Assembly: GCF_024586455.1 (NCBI RefSeq)
Contig: NC_065920.1
Coordinates: 77,244,215 to 77,308,214 of the forward strand
Source of the DNA: Bactrocera neohumeralis
Taxonomy: Eukaryota; Arthropoda; Insecta; Diptera; Tephritidae
Reading direction: 5' to 3'
DNA length: 64,000 nt
A program made the translations under genes and the position numbers. The notes under the pieces are model-generated. The model made no database searches. It was not told the origin of the DNA and was given only the letters and a program-made list of their open reading frames with translations. Shown here piece after piece: positions 35,013 to 46,445 of this stretch (positions are counted from its first letter, which is position 1; each line of letters starts with the position of its first letter).

Positions 35013-35017
35013 TGAAG

Positions 35018-35470
35018 TTGTTGTTGTTGTTTTTTTAGCGGGTACCTAGTCCCCGTTAGGATGGCAAGAATTAACCAAAGGGAGAAGGATGTCAGATGAG
35101 TGGGGCATGCAAAGAGGTGGCCAGTCACTTTCGTTTCTCGAGACAACTCGAGCTCTTCGTCTGCAATGCGTGATGGTTTGACTCCGAGTACGCCATTCAC
35201 TGGAAGAGTGTCCATGAAGGTGTTGATGGCTCCACTATGAATGGCGGTCAGTACTTGGTGGAAATTAGTTGCGTTCGAAGTCTGATCGGCATTTTGCCTG
35301 ATATCGTCGACGTAGTTGAAGAATGACCTCTTGATGCTCCTGGGAGGCGGTTTCGCTGCAAGCACGTAACTGCAAGTATGATTTCTGCGAAAGAATCCCA
35401 GCAGGAACTGCCTGAAGAGGAATTCATTATGCTCCTCAATATGCAGGTGTTCGATAGGAGATATTAAGAG
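35018..35470 (-). mobile_element. Jockey-like LINE 3' end
   Basis: Minus-strand frames give KPPPRSIKRSFFNYVDDIRQ, then FHQVLTAIHSGAINTFMD and NGVLGVKPSRIADEELELSR. This is the region after reverse transcriptase in Jockey-clade elements (I-H-x-x-x-V..., N-x-V-L-G..., LPRxT). A frameshift separates the part above 35250. The 3' end is an AAC-rich tail (seen as GTTGTTGTTG at 35020). 5' truncated. Confidence 0.7.
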
Positions 35471-36313
35471 CCATCCTGTCGTAGTTCGGCGTGCAGTAAG
35501 TCATTGAGGGAGTTGTAGAGTTTGGTCTTTGTTCGTCGGGAGAGGACTTTACTTTTCAATTGCCTACATGTTGAGATCGGATCACTATAGCTGCTAAATA
35601 AACTGACCCATTAAAATTAAGATAAACATTTTTGTATACCCTTTTATGCTATAAGAAATGTAAATGTGAAGGGTAAACATTGCTGAATTAAACCGCTTCA
35701 ATTTTCTGATCATCACAGCGTAAATATACTTTTAAACCAAAATAGATTTCATAACTGTAAATCGTTCAAAATTAAAACTGCTTTCATATACATTTTTATA
35801 GTTTTTATTTTGGATATAATTACATTCCTCTATGGATAAGGTTTATCGAATTCGTATATATGTATGTAGTTATATATTATATAATAATTGAGAAAACCAT
35901 TTCAAAGCCATTCATAAATTCATGTAATGAAATAAATTGTGATACTAAATATGTGTGTGTAAATAATATGAAATATATATTGGTTCATAAGATAAATTAA
36001 ATAAAAATATATATGTACTTGTATGTATGTATATTCAAATACGGATTTCATTGGTCGAAGCACAAAAAAAAAGAACCAATTATATAGAATGGTAAAAGAT
36101 GGATACAGAGAATGATTTTAGGATGTAGACTCATGGTAATGAATACACTTTTGACAGTGTTAGTATAGTAGTGCAGATTTATCGTTTCAGTAAAGAAACG
36201 AATGCATACGTGGTTACAGTGAAGGTAATATGATTTTGAAATAAGCATTACAGAGAGAAAAATGTTCCTTAAATACTAAATGAGCGGCAGACTTTGCGCT
36301 ATATACAGATATT
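35471..36313. other. Intergenic and ref(2)P 3' UTR
   Basis: AT-rich DNA with ATATGTATGT tracts. The part next to 36314 must hold the ref(2)P 3' UTR on the minus strand. No other gene is recognised. Confidence 0.35.
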
Positions 36314-38810
36314 TTAATTGTTGCCTTGGCTCTGTGCCGGTGACATCAAATCCAATGCTGCCGAAATATTGCCATTGACCGACTCAAGCAATTGTGTTAA
36401 CCATCCGCCTTCATTGCTAAAGCCCATAGCTATCATAGCATGAATAGCCTTATTGATACTGGGATCTGTATAGAATAGCAGAATTGAGATTAAACCATTC
36501 ACTTTTTTACATTTCAAGCTTACCTTTGTGATAAACGAGTACAGCTAGATTTTGTGGTTTTGGTGTAGCACCAGTGTTAATGGATGTTGTGGGTGTGTTA
36601 TTGTTGGTCATAACGTCAGACTTAGCCTTCAAGACATCAGCAATTTTAATTTTCCGTTCAATATGGGCTCGCTCCTTTTCCTTTTCAACATGATCTTTCA
36701 AATCCATGCTGAGTTGTTCAAAACTTACATCGGAATTGCTCTTTGGCGACAAGTTTTCGACAATTGGTGTTGATGCTGGAGTAGCTGGCGTTGTACCAAC
36801 GGCGCCGGGTAATTCGATTTTTTCAATAGTTTCTGTCGAGCTAGCAGCAGAAATATTGAGTAAATTTGTTGTGGACTCGGCAGCCTGTTTGTCAATCATT
36901 TGCCAGTCATTTTCCTCACTTACTGAACGTTTACGTTCCACTGTTGTCGTATCAGGATTGATTGGTTTCTCGGTTTCACCGGTATTTTTGGACTTTTCGT
37001 TATTTAATTTTTCTGCTTCGGTAGTCTGCTTACCAATTGCGCTCGATTTAGTGCTTGTGGAACTTGCAGCCGAGCGCATTGAACTTGCTGCTGAAGCAGA
37101 AGAGCTTTTGCGTGCTTGGTACCCAGTACCAGCATAAGCAGAAGCATAACTGTTGTCCTCAGCGCCTTCCACTGGTTCAAGCATTTTTGCGAACATATTA
37201 CTGAAATTATTAAACATTTCTACTCCTGCTTTCATGAATTTCGGATCAATGAATTGTGCGAAATCTTCTAAAGTTGGTGTAACTGGCACCGACTTGTTGT
37301 CATTTGATTTATTGTTAGTGTTAGTGTTGCTTGATGAAAATTGTGAAGTAGGAGTTGATGTTCCTGTACTAGCCTGCATATTTTACGAAATATAAGTTAT
37401 GTATATATGTATGTTCAATATTCCAATATTTTTACAAAACCTTACCATACTAGGGGTGGCCTTTCCCCCAGCTGCACCTACACCTTCATTATTAGACTTA
37501 ACTCCTGCCTCTGCGTTAAGCAAATCATTCAAAACTTTTGCAGCAGCTTGCTCATTAACGGTTGCTGCTATTTCAGCAGCCTGTTGGTTTACTTGGGCTG
37601 CTACTTCGGTAGCTATTTTAGTAGCTGCTTCAGCCGTCTTTGCTGCTGCCTCACAGGCAGCTTTAGCCGCTTCGGCTGCAGCATCTACTTCTTTTGGTTT
37701 TGTAGACACATTTTCCTTTGGTGGTGAAGGCGCTGACGGCGTATTGGGATCGCTTTCATCCATTTGCCTATATGTGGCACCACCCTCGGCAAGGTCCGAC
37801 ATCATTTCATACATGTGGGACAAAAAGCCGTTTCGCATTTGACGACGATGATGCTTGCGTTCATGATGGTGATGATGTTTTCCAAGCTTAGGCTCTGCGT
37901 CATCATTAGCGCAATTGTCGTTTGCTGCAGCTGTTCCTGCTGCTCCCATATCAAAAAATGGGCAACCGCCAGCATTTGAACTTTTGCGTTCACGTTTTGC
38001 TCGGCGGCCGCTAGCGCGTCCACATGGAGAAGTTATCCAAGCGTCAATTACACTGGGTGAGTTTTCTTTTGGCATGCGTACCATCATGTGCTCTGGGTGT
38101 TTGTGTTTGGCCTCACAACGTTGGCATAAATCGAAATTCGGACACTGAATACACTTGTAACGAAAACCAACAATTGGTGACAAGCCACAAGAATCACATT
38201 CTACACGTTCGTGTATGACAAAAACACTTGGATCATCATCATCCTGGGCCGGCTTTTCCGCATATTTGAACGATTCCTTCCACAGCTCTAATGATGTGAT
38301 GTACATGTGTAATCTATCCGACCGTTTATAAAGGAACAAATCATAATCGACTTGGTTGCAAATGTCGATTTCATCACCATCCTCATCTAATTAAAGTAAA
38401 TTAAACAATAAATTATATCTTCTTTTTTTGGTATTTTCGTTTTATTAGAGAAATCTAGAAGCGATTTCCACTCGCATATATAAAAACAGAATGAAAACTG
38501 AAAAACAACAAATTAGTCATAGGCCTTTGTTACGAAATTGTGATAAGAAAACGAAACACATATATAAGCCTTAATACTACAGAGTATTGGTAAAGCAGTT
38601 TTCAAACTTGTTTTCAATTTTAGCTACTTTATACTCACCAAACCAGGTAGTTTTAAATGCAAACTTGGATAGCTTGCGTTCATCGAAGAGTTGTTTTGAA
38701 ATGGTCTCCTTTAGGATATTGTAATTGTTCGATGGCATCTGGATGTATATATTGAGTTTAGCATTTCCATCATCATAGGTGACTTTCATTAACTTGGTGA
38801 AACGTTCCAT
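36314..38810 (-). CDS. ref(2)P: Ref(2)P/p62 (sequestosome-1) selective autophagy receptor
   Basis: Exons, in transcript order, are 38810-38639, 38386-37446, 37373-36524 and 36465-36314, giving 704 residues and a TAA stop; phases are 1, 0 and 1. Donors are GTGAGT, GTAAGG and GTAAGC, acceptors ATTAG, ATGCAG and ATACAG. Residues 1 to about 100 are a PB1 domain with an acidic DEDGDEID motif at 58-65. A ZZ zinc finger follows with Cys 121, 124, 136, 139, 145, 148 and His 154/157. Then come a His/basic stretch, an Ala-rich helical segment (about 300-350), a Ser/Thr-rich linker, a LIR-like NDWQMI (W528, I531) and a C-terminal UBA (655-698, MGFSNEGGW). It binds ubiquitinated cargo and Atg8. It is about 100 residues longer than I recall for Drosophila, mainly in low-complexity linkers. 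Confidence 0.93.
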
Positions 38811-40235
38811 TTTTATAACTTTTTAAGTGAACTCAGATTTTTTTAAATTAAATAATCGATTTATCGCACAATATTATCCTTGATCTTTAGTTGCACAAAC
38901 GTTTGTTAATGTTTGTATTTACATACAATATATAAATATGAATGTTGTTACTGCAAGAAACACTTCCTGACGGCTAGAATTACTTTCAAACTATGTCTGT
39001 TTCGCACTTTTTCCAAAGTTTATATACTGCGCAGTTGAGTTCTTGCAACTAAATGTTACCTGATTCAGCACTATACCCGCTGGTTTTTCTTGATATGTAC
39101 ACCTTCGCGTATTTTCGTGAATGTTCTTATTTTCAAATTCTGCAACTCACTGAATAATGTTCGAGTTTTTCTCTCTTTCTGGTTCAATATATAAGTAAAA
39201 TAACCAGCTTCAAATGTGCAACTTCATTTGTTGAGACGAAAAACTTGTGAAATAATATGGGATGACGCTGATATCAAAGGCTGCCAACTGAAAATACACC
39301 GATAGATAGAGAAAAAATTGGTACGAATGTTACGAAGCAGCGGATAAAAGCAAAACATGAAAACTGCTGATTCCATTGTGTCGATTGTGAATTTTGATAA
39401 CAATGGCAGAGTTGTATTTGTCTGAGAAAAGACAAGATTTCAGTTCACAATAATGCAAAACTGATATTAATTTTAACTTAAACAATACACACAATTTTGT
39501 AATTTTATTTGTTTACATTTTGATCTGTCCAAATGAACTTTATCGTTATTGCCAACTCCTTGTTTTTGGAATAATCATAGCTATTGTGAATGAGAAAAAG
39601 CGAGGAACTGGCAATGCCTCTAGTTCAATATACAAGCTACGACAGCTTATGACAAGTCAACGTAATAGGTGTATTCGCTTGCTCTTGCTGTTGTGAATTG
39701 GCGCACCTTCTGCATACATTTTTAAGAAAAAAAACTGTAACAAATCTTTATAATTTAAATAGAAATTATAAAATCTATTTAAAACTTACCTTCCTCAACA
39801 ATTTAACAACGTAATATGTATGCGTTTATGTAAAATGACAGCAAAACAGATTTGCATTTTTATTTTGCGTGACATTGCACGGAAATATACATGGGTTTTG
39901 GTCTGACATATTTTACAGCCATTGCAAATAATTTTCTGCGTATGTTTGTTGTTGTGCCGGTGTATGCAATTCTTGCACCGTGCAAGGGTTTTGCAAGATC
40001 AAGAGATAGGGGTATTCTCTTTATGTTTGCTAAGTTTTCCATACAAAATCAGCTAATAGCTTCATTCGCTGGTCAAGTAAAACACGACTATTAATATTGG
40101 TACCTAATATGATCAGAAAAATATGTTAATATACCATACATAAAAATCAATCGGGTAATTAATATTGAATTAATAATACAATAAAAAAAGTCAAATTGAT
40201 TTTAGGTATTTCTCGGAGTTTAGTCTTCATAATTA
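38811..40235. other. Upstream region of ref(2)P and intergenic DNA
   Basis: The first few hundred bases should hold the ref(2)P promoter and 5' UTR (minus strand). ATCGATTTATCG at 38866 resembles a DRE half-site pair but is not exact. Short ORFs near 39860-40094 show no domain. No other gene is recognised. Confidence 0.3.
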
Positions 40236-40720
40236 AATAGATCACACCGAAATCCTAAGTTTGGTATACATTTCATTCCGTATCGGAAGCCAATTCCCCT
40301 CGACAGTCGTGTCCATGAAGTTGGGAAGAGCAGTTAGATTCTTTGCTATACTTCCGATTAGCTCTGATGTTCATATTGAGCGACAAGTTTTTATGGCTAC
40401 CACAGTGGTCTGATTCACGATAATTAGGTCCTGGAAAATAGTCTTGGCCAAATTTCGTGAAAACATCTTGTCAAATAAGAAATTTTTCCATACAAGTACA
40501 TACTTGATTTTGATCGACCAGTTTGTAAGGTATATACCCAAGTATATGCTATAATGGTCCGAAGTCGATTGATTCCGACAAACGAGCAGCTTCTTATGAA
40601 GAAGAGGACTTCTCAGCTTGTTACGTTGGGTATTTATATAAGTACTTGAGGGTTGTTGACATTTCCTTCTGGGTGCTGCGGACTTCGTGGCAAACTTAAT
40701 GTACCGACCGATATACATAT
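40236..40720 (-). repeat. Dispersed repeat (antisense copy)
   Basis: Read on the minus strand it contains AGAAGCTGCTCGTTTGTCGG, CGGACCATTATAGC and AATCAAG..TTGTATGGAAA, the blocks also present at 49640-49930 and 56360-56820. A 149-residue ORF on the minus strand overlaps it but is composed of this repeat, so I do not call a gene. Confidence 0.6.
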
Positions 40721-40899
40721 GCATGTATAAAGAATAAAATAAACAGAAAGGAGGCATGTAATAATAATTATACAAACCAATTTTTATTGGAATCGGTCCG
40801 GCTAATCTTCTAAACTGCATATTTTCTCTCTATGGTGGTATTTTTGCCAAAGTGGAATTTACTGGACAAATTGGGACGGAAGGCCCAAGAAACGTGCTG

Positions 40900-40965
40900 T
40901 TTTGACGGGGTCGAACCAAAGGGAGAGGGGTGTCAGATGAGTGGGGTTAGATGCCAGTGTCATGT
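40900..40965 (-). mobile_element. Scrap of the Jockey-like LINE
   Basis: AACCAAAGGGAGAGGGGTGT followed by CAGATGAGTGGGG matches 35075-35107 in the LINE at 35018-35470. Only about 60 bp are kept. Confidence 0.6.
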
Positions 40966-43456
40966 CAGTTTACAGTGGACTGAAATATAGATATAAGGCC
41001 TAATTAGGCCCATTACCCTCGTCTATGGTTTATAAAGGCATAAAGTAAACCGGGAATGAATTTATCCCGCCCAAAAACGGCTTCGGAAATCAGCGTTAAG
41101 CCAATTCATTTCGGACAAATACACTTTTTTTTATCGAATTCCGATCCAATATAAATTTCGAGTGTTAATTTTGCTGAATTAAGTGACCGACTACCGGCTT
41201 CTTGTTTCCAATTTAATTAATTTTCAGGTGCTAGGTTTATATTTATTGAAAACATAATAAAATAATAAAAAGTTTTCGATTAATCTTCACTACCAATAGA
41301 ATTTTCACGTTTGAATTTCAAAATGTATCGCTCTTGAGCTTTTAAGACGGAGGAGTAAAAACTACGCAACATCTTCTGCAGGTGTCTTCTCCTACTTGCA
41401 GGTCCCGTCAATACAAACACTGATGCTTATACCTGATTTACACATGTGGCAATTATAAATATACGAAAAAAGTCGTGCCGTTTATCACTGCCAATCGTCA
41501 AGCAGATGTCAGGCTTTTATGTGTGCATAAGTATATATACATACATACATATATTAGGGTGGGACAAAAAAAATTAATATTTTTTTCTTGTTAATGTGAA
41601 ATATAGTTTATAGGCACGTCTAGGTCTTGAATAATTTTTCGATTAAGTTAAGCGTATACGAGATGTTTATTGCCAAGAATCTTCGAACAATGGAATCCAT
41701 TTTCCGAGAATCCACTTTTTATAGGAAAAATGCAAAAAAAAAGGAAAACTAACAGACCATTTTTGTAGGGCAGTAAATTTCCTACAAAACTATGAGTTTT
41801 AATAATAACAAAAAATTTTCATATAAAATTCTTAACAAAATGATTGTCTTAAAATAATCTAACTTCAAACGAAAAAACCATAGGTGACCATTTTGTAGAG
41901 CATTTAATTTCCTACAAAATCCATGAAACGAGATGCTTTTCAAGTTTTCCAAAGTCGATTTTCATATGTGTTTTTCTATCATAATAAGAAAAAAATAGAA
42001 AAATGTTAGGTCTTTCCCCTACAATTCAAAGCTCATACTTGGTGAGATTTTCTAACAGGTGTCTATCATACAATTTTTCAGAGCACCAATGAAAAAAATA
42101 TTAGTTTTTTGAGCCAACTTAATATATATGTACAGACGTACATATATACACATAAAATACCTATTTAATATAATTTTTACAAATGCCACAGAATTGAGAT
42201 AAAAAGCTTCTTGTGTGGCGTAAAAGTTGGTCCAAGGCAATAATGTTTTTTTAACAGCATAATCAGTTGGCTGCAGGGGTTTCAATAGCGTGGACGTTAC
42301 AGCAAAGTTTTCGAAAATTTAGTATTTTGAACTTATGTGTTTATTCAAAAACGCTAATGAAGCAGAATTGATCTCATAACTTGCGAATTTTGAACGCTTA
42401 TCAAAGTATTGCTGAAATGTTGCGAATAAAAGCATTAAGGTTTGTGCTGCGCATGTGATACCGGAGGGCGTTACGCTGATTGTTTAAAAAAAATAGAGAA
42501 TACAATTTAAATTATATATGTATACATATATTTATGATAACATTAAAATTGTAAGAGACTTCGAACAAGATTTTTAAATCAATTTATACAGGATCAGCAC
42601 AATTCTACAAGTTAATTATGCAGAAATGTTTCAAATATTGCAAATCATTTTCTAAATTTAGAAAATTAATCGGACAATGCAAAAATAATAAAAGTTTGCC
42701 TATGAAATGATATTGCAGCGTTTTCAAAAAAATATCTAAGCTTAACAATGCCAATGAAGCGTGCAAATAATTAAAAAAATATTATTCAGTTTGAATACCG
42801 AGCTAAAACAGACAAAAAAGATAAAAAAAAAACAAAAAATAAAATAAAAAACAACAAATGAAAGAAAATCGGGGTTATGTTTTTCTAACGAGCACAATGA
42901 ACTCTTTTGTGGGCAAATACTTGTGTGTAGCATGCAAAAAACGAAAAAAAGAAGAAAATTTGCAATATGCGCAAATTGATTCGGGTGCGGTTGGGATGCG
43001 ATCATCGCCAACGAATTAGAATACAAACAGTTTGTCACCAATTTCCGCGTTTTGAGCGAATTGTTTGATTTAGGTGATTACAACAAAAGCTAATTGAATA
43101 AAAATGCAAACAAAAAATATTAATTAAATCGCCGTTTTCAACATAAAAGGTCTTAACGACAACTTTTTTTGAAAACGTGAAATTTCGCATTTAATTTATT
43201 GTCTACGTTTTAAGATGTGTGAATTGGAAATAATGGATTTATCGCCTTTTTGGTAGAATAAATGCAATTTACCAATTAGAGCATGTAAATGCGAAATTAG
43301 CATTTAAATGGACAGTTAGAGTGAGTGAGTCACATCAAATTCCAAAGTTATGTAAACAAAATAGTTTAGTAAATAGACAAAGAACTCGAAAAATGTTATT
43401 TATATATTTATGTGTGCATCTTAATGTTAATGCATTGCATTCAGCATAAATATTGG
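40966..43456. other. Intergenic, with one diverged direct repeat
   Basis: No gene is recognised. A block ACCATTTTTGTAGGGCAGTA..ATTTCCTACAAAA at 41757 recurs as ACCATTTTGTAGAGCATTTA..ATTTCCTACAAAA at 41885. The missing first exon of the ADAMTS-like gene could lie here, but I cannot pick it out. Confidence 0.3.
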
Positions 43457-43721
43457 GTAGTCGAAAAAGTCTTTTCGTATTTCTAATCAAATTTTAACTA
43501 ATTTTTTTATATTTATAATAATAAATAAATTTTGGTCGACAACTTTTTGCCATTTTTCCGCTAGAGACATTATTCCATCAATGTAAAACTTTCGTCAGTG
43601 TAAATCGAAATTTCGAGAAAATCTCACCTTTCCAATACTGCATGATATAACACAATCTGATTGGCAGCATTGGTTATACGACTGCAACGACATCTCTTGA
43701 CAAAATACTTTTCCGACTACC
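43457..43721 (-). mobile_element. Mariner family 1, 264-bp deletion derivative
   Basis: Ends TTGGGTAGTCGAAAAAGTC and TTTTCCGACTACC are the family ends. In antisense it has the 5' UTR, then the junction AAATTTCGATTTACACTGA shared with 17334-17822, then the C-terminal ISLAEKW region. It lies only 60 bp before the ADAMTS-like exon. Confidence 0.85.
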
Positions 43722-43780
43722 AATATAATACCATATTACATAACTGTAAGTAACATATTATATTTTTCGATCCCCAACAG

Positions 43781-46445
43781 TTCCAGAAAACAACTACTTT
43801 GGTTGTTTTTGTTAGCGCTAGCGTGCTTTACATATGGCACCGAGTTTTCGGCTACTCCAAAAAATTCCGAGTCATCCTCAATAGCTAACGGTACTGAAAT
43901 TTTGAAAAGCCTAAGCAATACAAATCAAAAAGAAAACTTGAGAAGTGAAAGCGCAGAGGAAAATGTGGATATTGATTATGACGAGGAGCAGGACGACGAT
44001 GATGATGACGATGACGACGAAGTAACAGGAGAAAGGCCAAAACACTCACGCAAAAAGCTTATTAGCATTATAAAACGTGTGGGCACAACTTTTACTTGGG
44101 ATCGCTGGGAAAAGTGGACTAAATGTAGTAACTCTTGTGTGCAAATACGCCGCAGAAAATGTATCGAACGGTGAGTACTATTGAAATGAACAATTCAAAG
44201 GATGTTGTAGTTGTTTATGGTCTGTCTTCCACATCTTTCAAACATACTTGTATGTTTGAAGGAGTTACTCTGCTAAAAATATAATACAACATTTTTAATG
44301 ACATTTTATAAAAATATATACTCTAAATAATTCATTAAAGTCGTTTGTGTAGGTATAATTACAATTTGAAGGGGGTATATTAAGTTTGGCACGAAGTTTG
44401 TAACACACAGAGACTCTATTAAAGATCAGATGTTCGTCAGTCTGTCTGTCTGTATATAGTTTGCGACTCTTAGTTTTTATACTCTTGCACCATGTTGCAA
44501 CAGAGAGTATATCACCTAAAAGTAATCGAAATGGATAAAGGGTTATATGCATATTAGTGATTAGTATGATGAGACGAGTTGAAATCCGAGTGATTGCCTG
44601 CCTGCCTACCGTCCGCACATCCGTTGGTGTAAGAGATCACTTGAGTAAAAATCAAGTTATCTTAACGAAACTCGTGCTCGTGTTTCTTGGCACCCAAGGA
44701 AGGCTGGTATTGAAAATGGGTGGAACGGTTCTTTTGACCGCCGACAAAGTGCTATAACTAACCATTAAATGCAAAATTTTAATTTAGTATAAGAGATCAC
44801 CGAAGCATGAGGTACCTTATAGCCAAGAATTGTTTAAAAGTGGAGGTGGCTCTGCTCCATAAAAATGCATTTTTAGTAGTTTTCAAAATAACCGTTATAT
44901 CGAGAATGTTATCTGTTTTTACCCATGTTTACATAATATACTTCAGCAAGAATGGTTAATTTAGTTTTAGTACCCACATCACTATTCACAGTCATAATTC
45001 GAATATATTGGAACCAACATTAATACCAACAAAAACGTCAGCCAAGAAATTCAACGCAGACTTCGGACTGAGTAGGCAATTGAGAAGTAAAGTCCTCCCT
45101 CTACGAACAACGACCAAACTCTATAAGCCACTCATTATTCCCGTTCTGCTATATGGTGCAGAGGCATGGACGATGACAGCATCTGATGAGTCGGCGTTGC
45201 AAGTTTTTGAGAAAAAAGTTCTGCAGAAGATTTATGATCCTTTGCACATTGATCACGGCGAATACCGCATTCGATCGAACGATGAGCTGTATGAGATATA
45301 CGGCGACATTGACATAGTGCAGCGAATTAAGAGACAGCGGTTGCGCTGGCTAAGTCATGTCGTCCGTATGGATGAAAACACTCCAGCTCTGAAAGTATTC
45401 GACGCACTACCCGCCGGGGGAAGCACTGGCGCGCTGTTGTAAACTCAAGTATAACCGTGTAAGCGGTGTCTACGCCAATAAGGAAATGAAGAAGTTTGGC
45501 AAATTGTTTAATGAAACCATTCGCACTAAATTTCACAAGGTTGTTCAAGGTGGGGAGGAGCTTTATATGAGCGGATAAAAACTGTACAATGGGTGTGGCG
45601 ACGCCCACCTTTGGGTGAAATCCTACAGCTTGGGAACTACTGAATCGATTTTTACATAGTCACCCAAACATTCCACTGTGAAACTGTGGTGTAGTCTCTT
45701 GACTGAAATGGACAAAATCAGGGCTATACTTCCCATAAATCATTAGCTCCCTATATGTACCTACTATATTGGTCAATCTGCCTTGTTTCTTAATTTGCAA
45801 ATTGCGAGAGTATAAAAATTTCGGCTATACCCGAACATAGCCCTTCACTACTTGTTGAGATATTGATCTGAAATCTGCAAACTGTTGGCCGGTTACGTTT
45901 TCAGATTTAGTTTTACGTACGTTTATCTTCTTATCTACTCAAGTTTTATAAAATTACATATTTTTGGGACTACTATTTTTCTTCATTAGGGAAAATCTCT
46001 CTAAAACTTTATAATATCTAACTGCTCTCTTTTATCAATGGATGAGTTTTTTTTACTTTATTTTGTTTTAAGTAAACTGACTTCACTTGATGCTGCTCCG
46101 ATTGACCGTGAATTCTATCCAGAACCCAATGGCCTCACCGGTTGTCGAGGTATTATAAAACGGTTCCGGCTTTGCAAGGACGAAAAATGTAAGGCGAACA
46201 AAAAGCGGCAACGTGACGAACAATGTGCCGCCTTCAACAGAATAGCATATAAAGAAAAGTACTACAACTGGTTGGGTTATGAAAAAGAACACAACGAGTG
46301 TGAGTTGTTTTGTCGTCCAAGTGGTTCGGGCATGTTCGTGAGCATGAATCAGTCGGTGACTGATGGGACTACCTGTGGCAGACCGGCAGTGTATTACACG
46401 CACTATTATAGACGTAAAGCGGTATGCGTGGAAGGAGTTTGTCGG
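43781..46445 (+). CDS. ADAMTS-like thrombospondin type 1 protein, partial (two internal exons)
   Basis: Exon a is 43781-44170 (acceptor CCCCAACAG, donor CGGTGAGT, phase 2). Exon b is 46073-46445 (acceptor TTTTGTTTTAAG, donor CGGGTGAGT, phase 0). Exon a opens with the rest of a signal peptide (SRKQLLWLFLLALACFTYG), so the ATG lies in an upstream exon not identified. An acidic Asp-run follows, then a thrombospondin type 1 repeat (WDRWEKWTKCSNSCVQIRRR) that is completed by exon b (CKDEKC). Exon b continues into the ADAMTS cysteine-rich segment (QCAAFN, WLGYEKEHNECELFCRPSG, VTDGTTCG, CVEGVCR). No protease domain is seen. The closest family is ADAMTS-like/Lonely heart/papilin matrix proteins. Later exons are not found before 64000. 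Confidence 0.8.
44340..44462. repeat. Dispersed repeat fragment (GTATATTAAGTTTG type)
   Basis: GGGTATATTAAGTTTGGCAC followed by GAAGTTTGTAACAC matches starts at 47995-48060 and 56365-56410. It lies in the intron of the ADAMTS-like gene. Confidence 0.6.
44472..45870. repeat. TIR-like dispersed repeat with nested LINE piece
   Basis: Left edge TTTTTATACTCTTGCACC and right edge TTGCGAGAGTATAAAAA are inverted copies of each other. The interior shares blocks with 31840-32945, including ACTTGAGTAAAAAT and the end ACCCGAACATAGCCCTTC. No transposase is seen. The LINE tail at 45008-45480 interrupts it, so the repeat is older than that LINE insertion. Confidence 0.55.
45008..45480 (+). mobile_element. 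Non-LTR retrotransposon 3' part, copy 5
   Basis: The best-preserved tail: one open frame reads KVLPLRTTTKLYKPLIIPVL, LLYGAEAWTMTASDESALQV, FEKKVLQKIYDPLHID, RSNDELYEIYGDIDIVQRIK and RQRLRWLSHVVRMD. This LYGAEAW..FEKKVLRKI..ELY..RLRWLGHV series is typical of the C-terminal extension after the RT of RTE-like non-LTR elements. It is 5' truncated. Confidence 0.8.

Noticed and set aside
36706..37842. Plus-strand frames of 143 and 147 codons
   Set aside because: They are antisense shadows of the ref(2)P exons; hydrophobic runs come from the complement of Ser/Ala-rich codons.
40371..40820. 149-codon minus-strand ORF
   Set aside because: It is built from a dispersed repeat also found at 49620 and 56360, and has no domain or splice support.
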